Positions 18,061 to 27,259 of a DNA stretch of 34,097 nt are shown here, piece after piece. Below the pieces are notes generated by a model. It searched no databases and was not told the origin of the DNA. It worked only from the letters and a program-made list of their open reading frames with translations. Both the position numbers and the translations under genes were made by a program. The stretch is taken from the NCBI GenBank assembly GCA_945862075.1, contig CAMAWV010000009.1, forward strand, positions 1-34,097, in the 5' to 3' direction. Source of the stretch: Rickettsia typhi (lineage in GTDB: Bacteria; Pseudomonadota; Alphaproteobacteria; Rickettsiales; UBA1997). Each line of letters starts with the position of its first letter. Position 1 is the stretch's first letter.

Positions 18061-18714
18061 ATGAGAGATCCAGTACAACGATTAGAAGAATTAAACAAAA
18101 TACAGTCATTTATCGATCTATTAAATGATAATAACATATTTCTCAATACTAATAGTTTTACAACATATAAAGAAGTAGTTTTAGCGGGGGTCCGACAAAA
18201 TTATAAAGCTTTCCAATATGTAACAGATGAATCAAAAGAAGATAGAGCATTAGTTTTAGAGGTAGTACAAATAGATGGTTTCACTTTACAATATGCAAGT
18301 AAGCAAATGCAAGACGATAAAGCAGTAGTTTTAGCGGCTGTGAGGCAAAATGGTCTGGCTTTACAATATGCAAGCGAGCAAATGCAAGACGATAAAGCAG
18401 TAGTTTTAGCGGCTGTGGAAAAAGATGCTAGAGCTTTAAGTTGTGCAAGTGATGCATTAAAAGGAGATGTATCAGTGGTTGCGAAAGCGGTAAATAACAA
18501 TATACCTTCTTTACTATTTGCCAAATTAAACAATGCACAGTCTATTGTAGATGTAGTATCAGAATTGCCAGAAAGAACTTTTTTGAACTATGTACCAGAA
18601 GAATTAAGAGATGAAGTTCTGCGATTAATGAGAATAAAACCAAATAAGAGTGTTGTGCCAGTAGTGGCGTCATCAGGTCAATCTGGTAAAGAAGATGGTG
18701 TATATCCAGATTAA
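18061..18714 (+). CDS. DUF4116-type repeat protein
   Basis: Tandem 25-aa units: YKEVVLAGVRQNYKAFQYVTDESKED / RALVLEVVQIDGFTLQYASKQMQD / DKAVVLAAVRQNGLALQYASEQMQD / DKAVVLAAVEKDARALSCASDALKGD. Confidence 0.75.
   Translation: MRDPVQRLEELNKIQSFIDLLNDNNIFLNTNSFTTYKEVVLAGVRQNYKAFQYVTDESKEDRALVLEVVQIDGFTLQYASKQMQDDKAVVLAAVRQNGLALQYASEQMQDDKAVVLAAVEKDARALSCASDALKGDVSVVAKAVNNNIPSLLFAKLNNAQSIVDVVSELPERTFLNYVPEELRDEVLRLMRIKPNKSVVPVVASSGQSGKEDGVYPD
18283..18417. repeat. Recently duplicated 75-bp DUF4116 unit
   Basis: 18283-18342 and 18358-18417 match at 57 of 60 positions, offset 75 bp. Confidence 0.9.
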
Positions 18715-18756
18715 TAACCTCGTATTCATCGATTTTAATCTTTAGTTTAAAACAAA

Positions 18757-20148
18757 TTAGCGATGCAACAGTTCTATATTATATTGTTTATGGCTTATGG
18801 CTTTAATTACTTCTTCGCTATGTGAAATAGTAATATAGGTGATGTTATTTTGTTGTTGATAATTTAGTAATAATTGCAAGAAATCGCACTGCGAATTATG
18901 ATCAAGAGCAGATGTTGGTTCGTCAAGTAGTAAAATCTCTGGTTGCAAAATAAAAGCTCTCATCACAGCAATTCTTTGTTTTTGTCCGCCAGAAAGTTGA
19001 TGAGGATACATTTTTTTAATTGAAACAGGCAAATGTAGGCAATCAAATAATGCATCTATATTTTTTTGTTTGTTAAGCATTTTATGTATTTTCAACCCTT
19101 CAATAATGCTAGTTTCAATGTTAAATCGAGGATTTAGTGCCGAAAATGGATCTTGAAAAACAATCTGCACTTTTGCTCGTAATAATTTTGGATGTTGTTG
19201 CCAATTATATTTCTCAAAAAACTTAATATGTCCATAAAATTTAGCAGAAGAATCTAATAAATTAGTAATTGCCAAAGCGAAAGTAGATTTTCCGCTACCG
19301 CTTGCTCCTAAAATACCGATATTTTGTTTTTGTTTTACGGTAATATTTACATTTTGTAAAATAATTTTTTTAGCAAACAAAACCTTAATATTGTTGGCTT
19401 GCAAAACTATTGGCGAATCTGATTGTGTTAAAGCTGTTAAAGTTGGCCAGTTTTTTAAATTATTTTGTTTTAAAATTATTTCTTTATCAAGAAATTTATG
19501 TTCTCCATTATTCATTAACTGTTGCTGATGAGTAATTAGCAAAATTGAGGTTTGTTTTTTTAATTTAGCAAGTAATTGCCAAATTTTTTGGCAAGTTGTT
19601 AAATCAAGAGATGAAGTTGGTTCGTCGGCAATAAGCAGTTTTGGATTATTTGCCAAAGCAATAGCAATTAATATTCGTTGTTTTTCGCCACCTGAAAGCT
19701 GATGTGGATAATTTTTTAAACGATCATTAAAGTTATTGAGTTCAACTAGTTTTAAAAGTTCAATAACTTTTTGCTGAACTAATTTTTTTGATAAACTAGG
19801 CTGATGAATGGTTATGGCTTCGATTATTTGTTGGTTTATGGTGTGTAAAGGATTAAGTGCCGAGCTATTTTGAAAAATCATCGCCAAATCTTTACCTAGT
19901 ATTTTTGGCAACTGATTTTTGGGGAGTTGTAATAAATTTTGTTGTTGAAAGATGATTTCGCCACTGCAACTAGCATTAGCAGGTAACAAACCCATAATTG
20001 CCAAGCCAATGCTTGATTTACCGCAACCGCTTTCGCCAAGCAAAGCTATTACTTCGTTTTTATTTAGATTTAGTGAAAAATTTTCAACTACTTTATTTTG
20101 TTGCTGTTGCTGAGTAAAAGTTATGCTTAAATTTTTAATGGTAAGCAT
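18757..20148 (-). CDS. ABC transporter ATP-binding protein with two fused ATPase domains (peptide/YejF-like)
   Basis: Two Walker A motifs (GESGCGKSSIG, GASGSGKSTFA), two signature motifs (HQLSGGEKQRI, HQLSGGQKQRI), two Walker B motifs (LLIADEPTSSLD, ILLLDEPTSALD). Confidence 0.92.
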   Translation of the reverse strand: MLTIKNLSITFTQQQQQNKVVENFSLNLNKNEVIALLGESGCGKSSIGLAIMGLLPANASCSGEIIFQQQNLLQLPKNQLPKILGKDLAMIFQNSSALNPLHTINQQIIEAITIHQPSLSKKLVQQKVIELLKLVELNNFNDRLKNYPHQLSGGEKQRILIAIALANNPKLLIADEPTSSLDLTTCQKIWQLLAKLKKQTSILLITHQQQLMNNGEHKFLDKEIILKQNNLKNWPTLTALTQSDSPIVLQANNIKVLFAKKIILQNVNITVKQKQNIGILGASGSGKSTFALAITNLLDSSAKFYGHIKFFEKYNWQQHPKLLRAKVQIVFQDPFSALNPRFNIETSIIEGLKIHKMLNKQKNIDALFDCLHLPVSIKKMYPHQLSGGQKQRIAVMRAFILQPEILLLDEPTSALDHNSQCDFLQLLLNYQQQNNITYITISHSEEVIKAISHKQYNIELLHR

Positions 20149-20866
20149 GGTTTTTTAAAATATTTATCAACTCTTGATGATTAAAATAAATTGGTATTGG
20201 CCCTTGATTGTTTTTGCCTTCTTGCAATAATTGCGAAGGTATTGATTGTGATATTTGGTTATCGCTATGGCCATAAACAATAGGAGTGCAACCAGCATTA
20301 TAAGCGCATTCTACATCGGCAATGGTATCGCCTACAAACCAAATTTCATCTTTACTTGGCTCAATATCAGAGCCAAGTAAAGCTAAATGCAGTGGTGCAG
20401 GATCTGGTTTATCGTAGTAAGCATCGCCTGCTCCTACAATGGCAAAAAAATATTGTTCGATGTTAAGTTTATTGGCTTCTAGGCGTAAAGTTGCTCCAAT
20501 TTTGTTGCTTACCAAAAATTGCACAATATTTTGTTGATATATTTCTTGTATTAAATTAAGGGAATTTGGTAATAAATTAATAGCAGAAATATGATTTTTT
20601 TTATAGCACTGTTTATAAATTTCGCCAGCTTCTTGCCAATTATTGCCAAAAATATCTGGAAAAGACTCTCTCATTGATTTATGCACATTATTACGCACTT
20701 CGTTTAAGCTAAGTTGTGGTTTTTGCATAGTTTGCATAGTTTGATTAATTGCCATATGAATTATAGGCCAAGTATCAACCAAGGTATTATCCCAATCAAA
20801 AACAATTGCTTTAGGTTTTTTTAAATTTTTGAAAGCTAAAAAATTTTGTTGTAAATTATACATCAT
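20135..20866 (-). CDS. HAD-family hydrolase (phosphoglycolate phosphatase-like)
   Basis: [50 protein letters not shown]. Confidence 0.88.
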   Translation of the reverse strand: MMYNLQQNFLAFKNLKKPKAIVFDWDNTLVDTWPIIHMAINQTMQTMQKPQLSLNEVRNNVHKSMRESFPDIFGNNWQEAGEIYKQCYKKNHISAINLLPNSLNLIQEIYQQNIVQFLVSNKIGATLRLEANKLNIEQYFFAIVGAGDAYYDKPDPAPLHLALLGSDIEPSKDEIWFVGDTIADVECAYNAGCTPIVYGHSDNQISQSIPSQLLQEGKNNQGPIPIYFNHQELINILKNHAYH

Positions 20867-21227
20867 CGAGATTTAATTTATTAATAAAATTGTTTTCTTT
20901 TGTGGCAGAATTTGAGCTAAAATGTTTAGCAAGTTTATTTTTAACTCCATCAAACTGCTTCGCTTCAGGTAGGGCTGGTTTTTTTTGAGTGATATTTGGC
21001 CACTGTTTAGCATATTTTTTATTAAGTTCAAGCCAATCTATAAATTCAGGAGCCTCGGCAACAATTGCTTCGGCAGGACATTCTGGCACACAAACCCCAC
21101 AATCAATGCAAGCATCAGGATCAATTACTAACATATTTTCTCCTTCATAAAAGCAGTCAACAGGGCAAACTGCTACACAATCGGTGTATTTACAACGAAT
21201 GCAATTATCGGTAACGATGTAAGTCAT
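20856..21227 (-). CDS. fdxA: 7Fe-type ferredoxin FdxA
   Basis: [49 protein letters not shown]. Confidence 0.92.
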   Translation of the reverse strand: MTYIVTDNCIRCKYTDCVAVCPVDCFYEGENMLVIDPDACIDCGVCVPECPAEAIVAEAPEFIDWLELNKKYAKQWPNITQKKPALPEAKQFDGVKNKLAKHFSSNSATKENNFINKLNLDDV

Positions 21228-21918
21228 GGTTAAGTTTTTTGATAAGAATTAAATTATGAGTGTTTATTAAGCCAAGCAAAATAAAATAACAAAAATAAGT
21301 GGCAAAAGTAAGTAATAATGGCAACAACATATCGTTATGAATAGCAACACCGCCAGTGCGTAAAATACTTGCTGGCTGATGTAGTGAATTCCAGTATTCT
21401 ACCGAAAATTTAATGATTGGCACATTAATAAAGCCAATAATAGCAATTATTGCCGATAATTTTTCGCCATTTTTTTCTTGCCACAAATTATCGTAAATAA
21501 GTATATAACCAAGATATAAAAAAAACAAGAACAAAACCGAAGTAAGTCGAGCATCCCAAGCCCACCAAGTGCCCCAGATAGGTTTACCCCAAATTGCCCC
21601 AGTAAGCAAGGTAATTAGAGTAAAAGAGCAACCAATACTGGCAATACTGCGTGCAATAATTGAGAAGAAAGGATTTTTATAAATAAAAGAAAAAATGCTA
21701 AAAATAAAGATTAAAGTATAAATTAATAACGAAAGCCAAGCTGCAGGCACATGAATATACATAATTTTGACCGCATTGCTTTGTTGATAGTCAAGTGGCG
21801 AGCGATAAATAGAAAAACTTGCTAAAATACAAAAAAACAAAAAAAGTATAGTAAAGATTGGTAAAAACATTTTAAAGTTCTTATCAAAATTTTGAAATTT
21901 TAGCAGATAATTAATCAT
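21205..21918 (-). CDS. ccmC: Heme exporter protein CcmC
   Basis: [69 protein letters not shown] at 21918 is more likely than the track's TTG at 21963. Confidence 0.93.
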   Translation of the reverse strand: MINYLLKFQNFDKNFKMFLPIFTILFLFFCILASFSIYRSPLDYQQSNAVKIMYIHVPAAWLSLLIYTLIFIFSIFSFIYKNPFFSIIARSIASIGCSFTLITLLTGAIWGKPIWGTWWAWDARLTSVLFLFFLYLGYILIYDNLWQEKNGEKLSAIIAIIGFINVPIIKFSVEYWNSLHQPASILRTGGVAIHNDMLLPLLLTFATYFCYFILLGLINTHNLILIKKLNHDLHRYR

Positions 21919-21919
21919 A

Positions 21920-22645
21920 TTAAAAATATTTTTGAGCCATTGCCAAGTTTTCAACAGTGCCAAAATGGTAATATTTACCTAACAATTCGGTGCCTTTGAT
22001 ATTATGTAGTAAACCATTTTCACCTGTTGCAGATTTATAAAAATGCGACATCGAAAAACACTTGCTAGGTGCATTAAGCAAAATTTTTGGATCGATAATT
22101 TGCAAGCCTACAAAAACATATTGCATTGATTGTAAAAAACGATAAAGATGATGATTAATCATCTCAAAATCGCCACCGCCAAAACTATTACCATTATAAC
22201 CGTAAAAATCGGTTACCTTTTTTAAGCCCAACATTATTAAACACTGGTTTTGTTGCCATTTTTGATAAAGATATTCGATATCTGGCAAGTTTTGTGGATC
22301 TTGCCAAATAGTATCGGCATTTATAGTGAGTAATGGCTCGTTAAAGTTAAGATGTTGTTTAGCATAAACAAGCCCTCCGCCAGTTTCAAGTTTTTCTGGC
22401 TCAAATGAAAAAATTATTTTTGGATTGTGTGTTTTTTGTAAATAATTTGCAATTTGCTCTGCTAAATAATAACCATTAACAATAATTTTTGTTAAGTAGG
22501 GCAATTTGGATAAATTATCTAAAATATACTCAAGTAAAGGTTTTTTGTTAACTTCAATAAGTGGCTTGGGAGTAGTTGCTGTAAGAGGCATCATGCGTTC
22601 GCCTCGACCAGCGGCAAAAATAAAAACTTGCTGAAGTTTAGTCAT
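21920..22645 (-). CDS. murU: Nucleotidyltransferase, MurNAc-1-phosphate uridylyltransferase-like
   Basis: FIFAAGRGERMMPLTATTPKPLIEVNKKPLLEYIL, LLTINADTIW, YVFVGLQIIDPKIL. Confidence 0.8.
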   Translation of the reverse strand: MTKLQQVFIFAAGRGERMMPLTATTPKPLIEVNKKPLLEYILDNLSKLPYLTKIIVNGYYLAEQIANYLQKTHNPKIIFSFEPEKLETGGGLVYAKQHLNFNEPLLTINADTIWQDPQNLPDIEYLYQKWQQNQCLIMLGLKKVTDFYGYNGNSFGGGDFEMINHHLYRFLQSMQYVFVGLQIIDPKILLNAPSKCFSMSHFYKSATGENGLLHNIKGTELLGKYYHFGTVENLAMAQKYF

Positions 22646-23576
22646 GAGATTTTCTTACTTTTTTTGGTAAAGCAAAAAAAACATTTTCGTTAATACCTTG
22701 CATTTCTGATACTGTTACTGGGGTTTGAGAAATATGTTTAATTTTATCAATCACCTCTTGCACTAAAATTTCTGGTGCTGAGGCTCCGGCGGTAATGCCA
22801 ATTTTGTTAATACCAAAAAACCAACTTGCCTCAATATCGCAAGCATTGTTAATTAAATATGAAGGTAAACCGCACTCTTTGCCTAAATCGTATAATCTGT
22901 TAGAATTAGAAGAATTTTTTGCCCCTAAAACAATTAATACATCAACCTTGGTAGCAAGTTGTCGCACTGCATCTTGCCTGTTTTGAGTGGCATAACAGAT
23001 ATCTTTAGTTGCTAAACCTTTTTGTAATTGCGGAAATCTTTTTTCTAAAATTTCAACAATTTTTTTAGTATCATCAACACTAAGAGTTGTTTGGGTTACA
23101 TAAGCGACTTTTTGATTTTTTAACTGCACATTTTTGGCCTCTTCTTCGTTTGAAACTAAAATTACCTCTTTACCAACTTTTCCTTTGGTACCTTCTACCT
23201 CTGGATGCCCTTTATGACCAATTAAAATTAGCTCAAAATCATCTTCTGCATATTTCTTGGCTTCGCGATGCACTTTGCTAACCAGCGGGCAAGTTGCATC
23301 TATTACATCGAGGTTGTGATTTTTTGCCTGCTCTTCAACTGCATCAGAAACTCCATGTGCCGAAAAAATAGTGGTGGCACCTTGTGGTATTTCGGCAATT
23401 TCTTGCACAAAAATTGCCCCTTTGGCTTTTAAACTTTCTACTACAAATTTATTATGCACAATTTCATGTCGAACATAAACTGGCTTGCCATAAAGCTGTA
23501 AGGCTTGCTCAACGGTTTGGATTGCTCTTGTTACCCCAGCACAAAAACCCCTTGGATTTGCAAGAATTATTTCCAT
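22638..23576 (-). CDS. ispH: 4-hydroxy-3-methylbut-2-enyl diphosphate reductase IspH
   Basis: ANPRGFCAGVTRAIQTVE, VRHEIVHNKFVVE, DATCPLVSKVHREA, GAKNSSNSNRL, GITAGASAPEILVQEVI. Confidence 0.97.
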   Translation of the reverse strand: MEIILANPRGFCAGVTRAIQTVEQALQLYGKPVYVRHEIVHNKFVVESLKAKGAIFVQEIAEIPQGATTIFSAHGVSDAVEEQAKNHNLDVIDATCPLVSKVHREAKKYAEDDFELILIGHKGHPEVEGTKGKVGKEVILVSNEEEAKNVQLKNQKVAYVTQTTLSVDDTKKIVEILEKRFPQLQKGLATKDICYATQNRQDAVRQLATKVDVLIVLGAKNSSNSNRLYDLGKECGLPSYLINNACDIEASWFFGINKIGITAGASAPEILVQEVIDKIKHISQTPVTVSEMQGINENVFFALPKKVRKSHD

Positions 23577-23636
23577 TTTATTTTTTATTAGTTAAAATGA
23601 GGTTAAAAAATTTAACAACATCAATTTTAGCAATAA

Positions 23637-24491
23637 ATGCAAATTTTGCAAGCAAATATTAAAACTTTTCAACAAAAATCAGAAAAATATTGTAGCGATT
23701 TTTATATTGGCTCCGAACTAGAATTTTATGTTTTTTCTAGTCTTTCTCCGCTAATTTCTGCTAGCCAAGAGCAGTTGCAAATTTTTTTAGCAAATATACC
23801 AAATTGTAAAACCGAGCAAGGTTTAGGGCAGTTAGAAATAGTATTTATTCACACCAGTAATTTTTTAGATTTAATTAACAATATAGAACAAACCAAAAAA
23901 AATATTTATAGTTTAGCTACTCAAAATAATTTATGGGTGAGTTTTGCTGGCAAGCCTCTAAAAAACGATTGCGGCAGTGCTTTACAATTTAGTTTATCAT
24001 GGTTGCCAAAACAACAAAATAATGAAAATTTTATTGAGAGTTTTTATATACCAATGGCGGTTGCTTTATTAGAAAAAACCAAAGAAAATTTAGCTATTTT
24101 AAATTTATTTACCTCTGATTACCTGCGTTACTGCATAAAAGCTAATCGTTCTTTATTCTTGCAACACAAAAATACTAGTCCAGTAAATTTAAGTTTTGGT
24201 TATAATAATCGTAGTTGTGCTATTCGAATTACCAGAGCCGAAAATATCGGAGGCAAAAACATTAAAAGACTAGAATATAGAGTGGCTTCGGCATCGGCAT
24301 CTCCTAGTTTGGTGTTAAATTTTATCATCTCTACTTTAAACTTCGGGCTAGAAAAATATTTTATATCACCTGCTACCAAGCACAATAGCCAAGGTTTCGG
24401 TCCCATTTTTGGCAATGCCTTTGACGAACAATATGAATTAGAAACTATGGTTAGCTCTTGGGAACTAGCGGTGCTGATTCAAGATGTTTAA
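23637..24491 (+). CDS. Short divergent glutamine-synthetase-like protein
   Basis: GSELEFYVF, GLGQLEIVF, SPVNLSFGYNNRSCAIRITRAENIGGKNIKRLEYRVASASASPSLVL correspond in order to GS catalytic-domain motifs. Only 284 aa. Confidence 0.65.
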   Translation: MQILQANIKTFQQKSEKYCSDFYIGSELEFYVFSSLSPLISASQEQLQIFLANIPNCKTEQGLGQLEIVFIHTSNFLDLINNIEQTKKNIYSLATQNNLWVSFAGKPLKNDCGSALQFSLSWLPKQQNNENFIESFYIPMAVALLEKTKENLAILNLFTSDYLRYCIKANRSLFLQHKNTSPVNLSFGYNNRSCAIRITRAENIGGKNIKRLEYRVASASASPSLVLNFIISTLNFGLEKYFISPATKHNSQGFGPIFGNAFDEQYELETMVSSWELAVLIQDV

Positions 24492-24516
24492 GGGGAATCT
24501 GCCAAGATTACCACCA

Positions 24517-24552
24517 AGATTTTCATATATTGTTGATATATGAAAGAAAATC
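24517..24552. terminator. Hairpin between convergent genes (possible bidirectional terminator)
   Basis: Perfect 10-bp stem tttcatatat (24521-24530) - tgttg - atatatgaaa (24536-24545). Confidence 0.5.
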
Positions 24553-24575
24553 CACACACTTTCGGAAAAAAACAA

Positions 24576-25610
24576 TCAAGCTACTCCTCTTCTACTAGGT
24601 CTGCCGCCGCCTTCGATTTGTGTTCCATCGCTACCGGTAGGAGAACAATTTGGACCTGGTTGGAGTTCTTTATTAAGTGTAGCTAAGTTAGTATCTCCAA
24701 ATACATCAATAGATTTGCTATTTATAGTTACATTCACAGTATGTCCCTCTGCTTTTACAAGTTCACACATTTTTGTAAATAATTGTTCTTCTGATTTGTC
24801 ATGTGATTCTGGATGATACGAGCACTGCATTTGATAAGAACCATTCTCTTGTTTGAAAGTAGCCATGTACAGATAACCTGTTACTTTATCTATTATTGTG
24901 ATGTTTTGCTCTTCTTCGGATGGTGTTTGGTTTAGTGGGATAGTATATTCATTACTACCTTCTTTTATTGTTTTGATAATACTATTTGGAGTATTACGTA
25001 ATTCTTCTTCATTGCATTGAGCAACAAGATTGTGTGCTTGAACTAGTGCAGGTACGATGCTTGTCTCTTTTGATTCAATGCTTTGGTGAATAAGTTGTAG
25101 AGATTTATTTAATTTAGATTCTGGCTCTACTTGTTTTCTGTAACAATTTTTTAATCTATATGATATTAAATCAAGAAATTTATCATCAAATAGCTGTTCT
25201 TGTGGTTCTAAGTGTTCTATTTCAGGACTAGCAGGATATGCTTTTTGTAAGGTTGAAAGAAGTTGAGGTTTAGGAATTTGAGATGATCCTTTATCAGATA
25301 GTGATAGGTGTGATTTTTCTGGGTCGTCAATTTCAATAAGAGGTGGCAAAGGACGCGAGGGTAAACCAAGTTCGGTAACTTCGTCTTGTTTTGGGTCTCC
25401 ACCGTCTTTTTCTTGGCCGTCCTCAAGGAATGACCAAGGATTAAAGTCTGAACCAGATTCAGCACTTTTGACTTGTTTTTTGGCTTCACTTCCAACAGGA
25501 AGTGACAAAGATCTACGCGAGGATGAACCAGGTTCGTCTTGTTTTGGGGCGCCACCTCCAATAGTATTAAGTGGTAAGTTCGGATCGACTGATAATGTGA
25601 TATTTGGCAT
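24576..25610 (-). CDS. Hypothetical protein with Pro/Ser-rich low-complexity N-terminal half (effector-like candidate)
   Basis: 344-aa ORF. N-terminal APKQDEPGSSSRRSLSLPVGSE and DPKQDEVTELGLPSRPLPP look like a decayed internal repeat. C-terminal half appears folded (NITIIDKVTGYLYMATFKQENGSYQMQCSYHPES). Confidence 0.7.
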   Translation of the reverse strand: MPNITLSVDPNLPLNTIGGGAPKQDEPGSSSRRSLSLPVGSEAKKQVKSAESGSDFNPWSFLEDGQEKDGGDPKQDEVTELGLPSRPLPPLIEIDDPEKSHLSLSDKGSSQIPKPQLLSTLQKAYPASPEIEHLEPQEQLFDDKFLDLISYRLKNCYRKQVEPESKLNKSLQLIHQSIESKETSIVPALVQAHNLVAQCNEEELRNTPNSIIKTIKEGSNEYTIPLNQTPSEEEQNITIIDKVTGYLYMATFKQENGSYQMQCSYHPESHDKSEEQLFTKMCELVKAEGHTVNVTINSKSIDVFGDTNLATLNKELQPGPNCSPTGSDGTQIEGGGRPSRRGVA

Positions 25611-25640
25611 ATTTATTCGGATTTTATAGTTAATAATTAT

Positions 25641-25797
25641 ATTGTAAAAAATAATATAATTTACATATTAAAAAATTAAATTTAAATGTCAAGTGTTTTT
25701 TTGCAAGAAATAATTAAAATTATAATGTTTTTTGAAAATTTTGGTAAGTGTTGCTATTTCTCAAAATAAGACATTGTAAAAAAGATAGTATAATTTA
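25641..25797. promoter_or_regulatory. Divergent intergenic region with two copies of an ATTGTAAAAA...ATATAATTTA-like motif
   Basis: attgtaaaaaataatataattta (25641-25663) and attgtaaaaaagatagtataattta (25773-25797), both containing a TATAAT-like core. Confidence 0.35.
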
Positions 25798-25864
25798 ATA
25801 AAAAAAGCTTCTCATTTAAAATTAAATATTGTTTCATTTTGAAAAAAATTATATCAAAAATAAT

Positions 25865-26404
25865 ATGTCTCAAAGCAAACTTACCGATTTATTGGCAGGC
25901 ATTCAGTCTGCAGTTGCAGCTGCTATGCAACAAGTGGAAATGCAACACACTAATATGTTAAAAAAATATTTTGATATCGACGAGTCAGGGAGTCATATTA
26001 CTGCCAAAACTGTTGCTATCGAAATTCCGGCAAGAAACACTACCAGTTCTAACACCGAAATTATCAATGTTCCTCTTGTTACTTTAGTGCCAATTCGTTC
26101 TTTAAAAATAGAAAAAATATCGCTAGATTTTGAAGCCAGAATTAGTGCGGTAGAATTGCAAGAATTACAAAAATCATCAGAAAATAAAACAGATAAAAAA
26201 AAGCATTCAGATCCAGAAAAAAATATTGGTAGTGGTTATCAACTCACTAAAAATGAATTATTCCCGCAAATTTATATTGAAATGAAAAAATCAACCTTTG
26301 CTACCTCAACTACACCAGTAAAAATTTCTATTGAGTTTAAAGATAGCGATCCACCAGAAGGTATTGTGAGAGTTTCTGAGCATATTTTAAATCAAATTAA
26401 ATAA
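25865..26404 (+). CDS. Divergent DUF2589-like protein (paralogue A)
   Basis: IINVPLVTLVPIRSLKIEKISLDFEARISA aligns with the LGLVPIPxLLxxxVxIEFxMEV core of the next two proteins. C-terminal PVKISIEFKDSDPPEGIVRVSEHIL. ATG at 25865 is preferred over the TTG at 25829. Confidence 0.6.
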   Translation: MSQSKLTDLLAGIQSAVAAAMQQVEMQHTNMLKKYFDIDESGSHITAKTVAIEIPARNTTSSNTEIINVPLVTLVPIRSLKIEKISLDFEARISAVELQELQKSSENKTDKKKHSDPEKNIGSGYQLTKNELFPQIYIEMKKSTFATSTTPVKISIEFKDSDPPEGIVRVSEHILNQIK

Positions 26405-26408
26405 TTTT

Positions 26409-26999
26409 ATGGAATTCGAAGAAAATTTTAAAGGCATCCCGATTGCCGATCTTATTTCGGCACCTCTTCTTGCTTCTTGTGAGGCTCAAGCTAGAATATG
26501 TAAAGATATTGTGAGTTTTGTTAAATCTCTAATAAGAGAAGATGGTACTCCACAAACACTTGATTTTATCTTAAACCGTATGGTTGCCGATAACAAAGGC
26601 GAGTTGCAAAAAGTGGCTTCTAAAATTAAAGCTCCAATTTTAGGTTTGGTGCCAATCCCGGGGCTTTTAATTGATGATGTTGAAATAGAATTTAGTATGG
26701 AGGTGCATTCTACCTCGTCAAACCAAACTCAGCAAGATGAAAAACAAGATAGTTCTAGCAAAAAACATAAAAAAGATAATTTAAATCCGCAATTGCAAGA
26801 GTGGTTAAATGAAGAAACTTTACAAATTAATGGTAATTTATCTTCTAGCAACAAAACCAATCGCTCTACCGATAATTCGGCTAAATATCATATTAAACTT
26901 TCTGCTAAACAACATCAAATGCCAGAAGGCATGGCTCGAATTATTGATATGATGGCTCATTCTATTGGTTCTTTGGCAGATAACTTTGAAAAAAAATAA
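26409..26999 (+). CDS. DUF2589-family protein (paralogue B)
   Basis: IPIADLISAPLLASCEAQARICKDIVSFV; KIKAPILGLVPIPGLLIDDVEIEFSMEVHS; SAKYHIKLSAKQHQMPEGMARIIDMMAHSIGSL. Confidence 0.75.
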   Translation: MEFEENFKGIPIADLISAPLLASCEAQARICKDIVSFVKSLIREDGTPQTLDFILNRMVADNKGELQKVASKIKAPILGLVPIPGLLIDDVEIEFSMEVHSTSSNQTQQDEKQDSSSKKHKKDNLNPQLQEWLNEETLQINGNLSSSNKTNRSTDNSAKYHIKLSAKQHQMPEGMARIIDMMAHSIGSLADNFEKK

Positions 27000-27001
27000 T
27001 C

Positions 27002-27253
27002 ATGTTTTTAAAAAAAATTTTTAGGAAAATAGTTATAAAATTTTGGCAGTTTTTTGCTAAAAAAACCCAAAATAAAAGCTTTGATTCTAGTTCTTTTTTA
27101 AAAAATCACTTAATGCAAAACGTTAGCAATTACAACAAAATCAAAATCAAGATAAATGGTGTTGATATTTCTCAAAATTCATTGCCAGACTCAAAATCTG
27201 GCTTTGTTTCTTCTTATCAAAAAAATAAGAAGCTTAATCAATTTAAAAAATAA
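27002..27253 (+). CDS. Small basic hypothetical protein between the DUF2589 paralogues
   Basis: 83-aa ORF starting 2 bp after paralogue B and ending 6 bp before paralogue C; Lys/Phe-rich N-terminus. Confidence 0.55.
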   Translation: MFLKKIFRKIVIKFWQFFAKKTQNKSFDSSSFLKNHLMQNVSNYNKIKIKINGVDISQNSLPDSKSGFVSSYQKNKKLNQFKK

Positions 27254-27259
27254 ACTTAT

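Noticed and set aside
18201-18533. Antisense ORF within the DUF4116 gene
   Set aside because: Shadow of the tandem repeat; no independent evidence.
22795-23662. Plus-strand ORFs antisense to ispH
   Set aside because: Shadow frames of the conserved ispH gene; no recognisable domains.
25217-25561. Alternate-frame 114-aa ORF inside 24576-25610
   Set aside because: Overlaps the longer ORF on the same strand; useful only as evidence of the internal DNA duplication.
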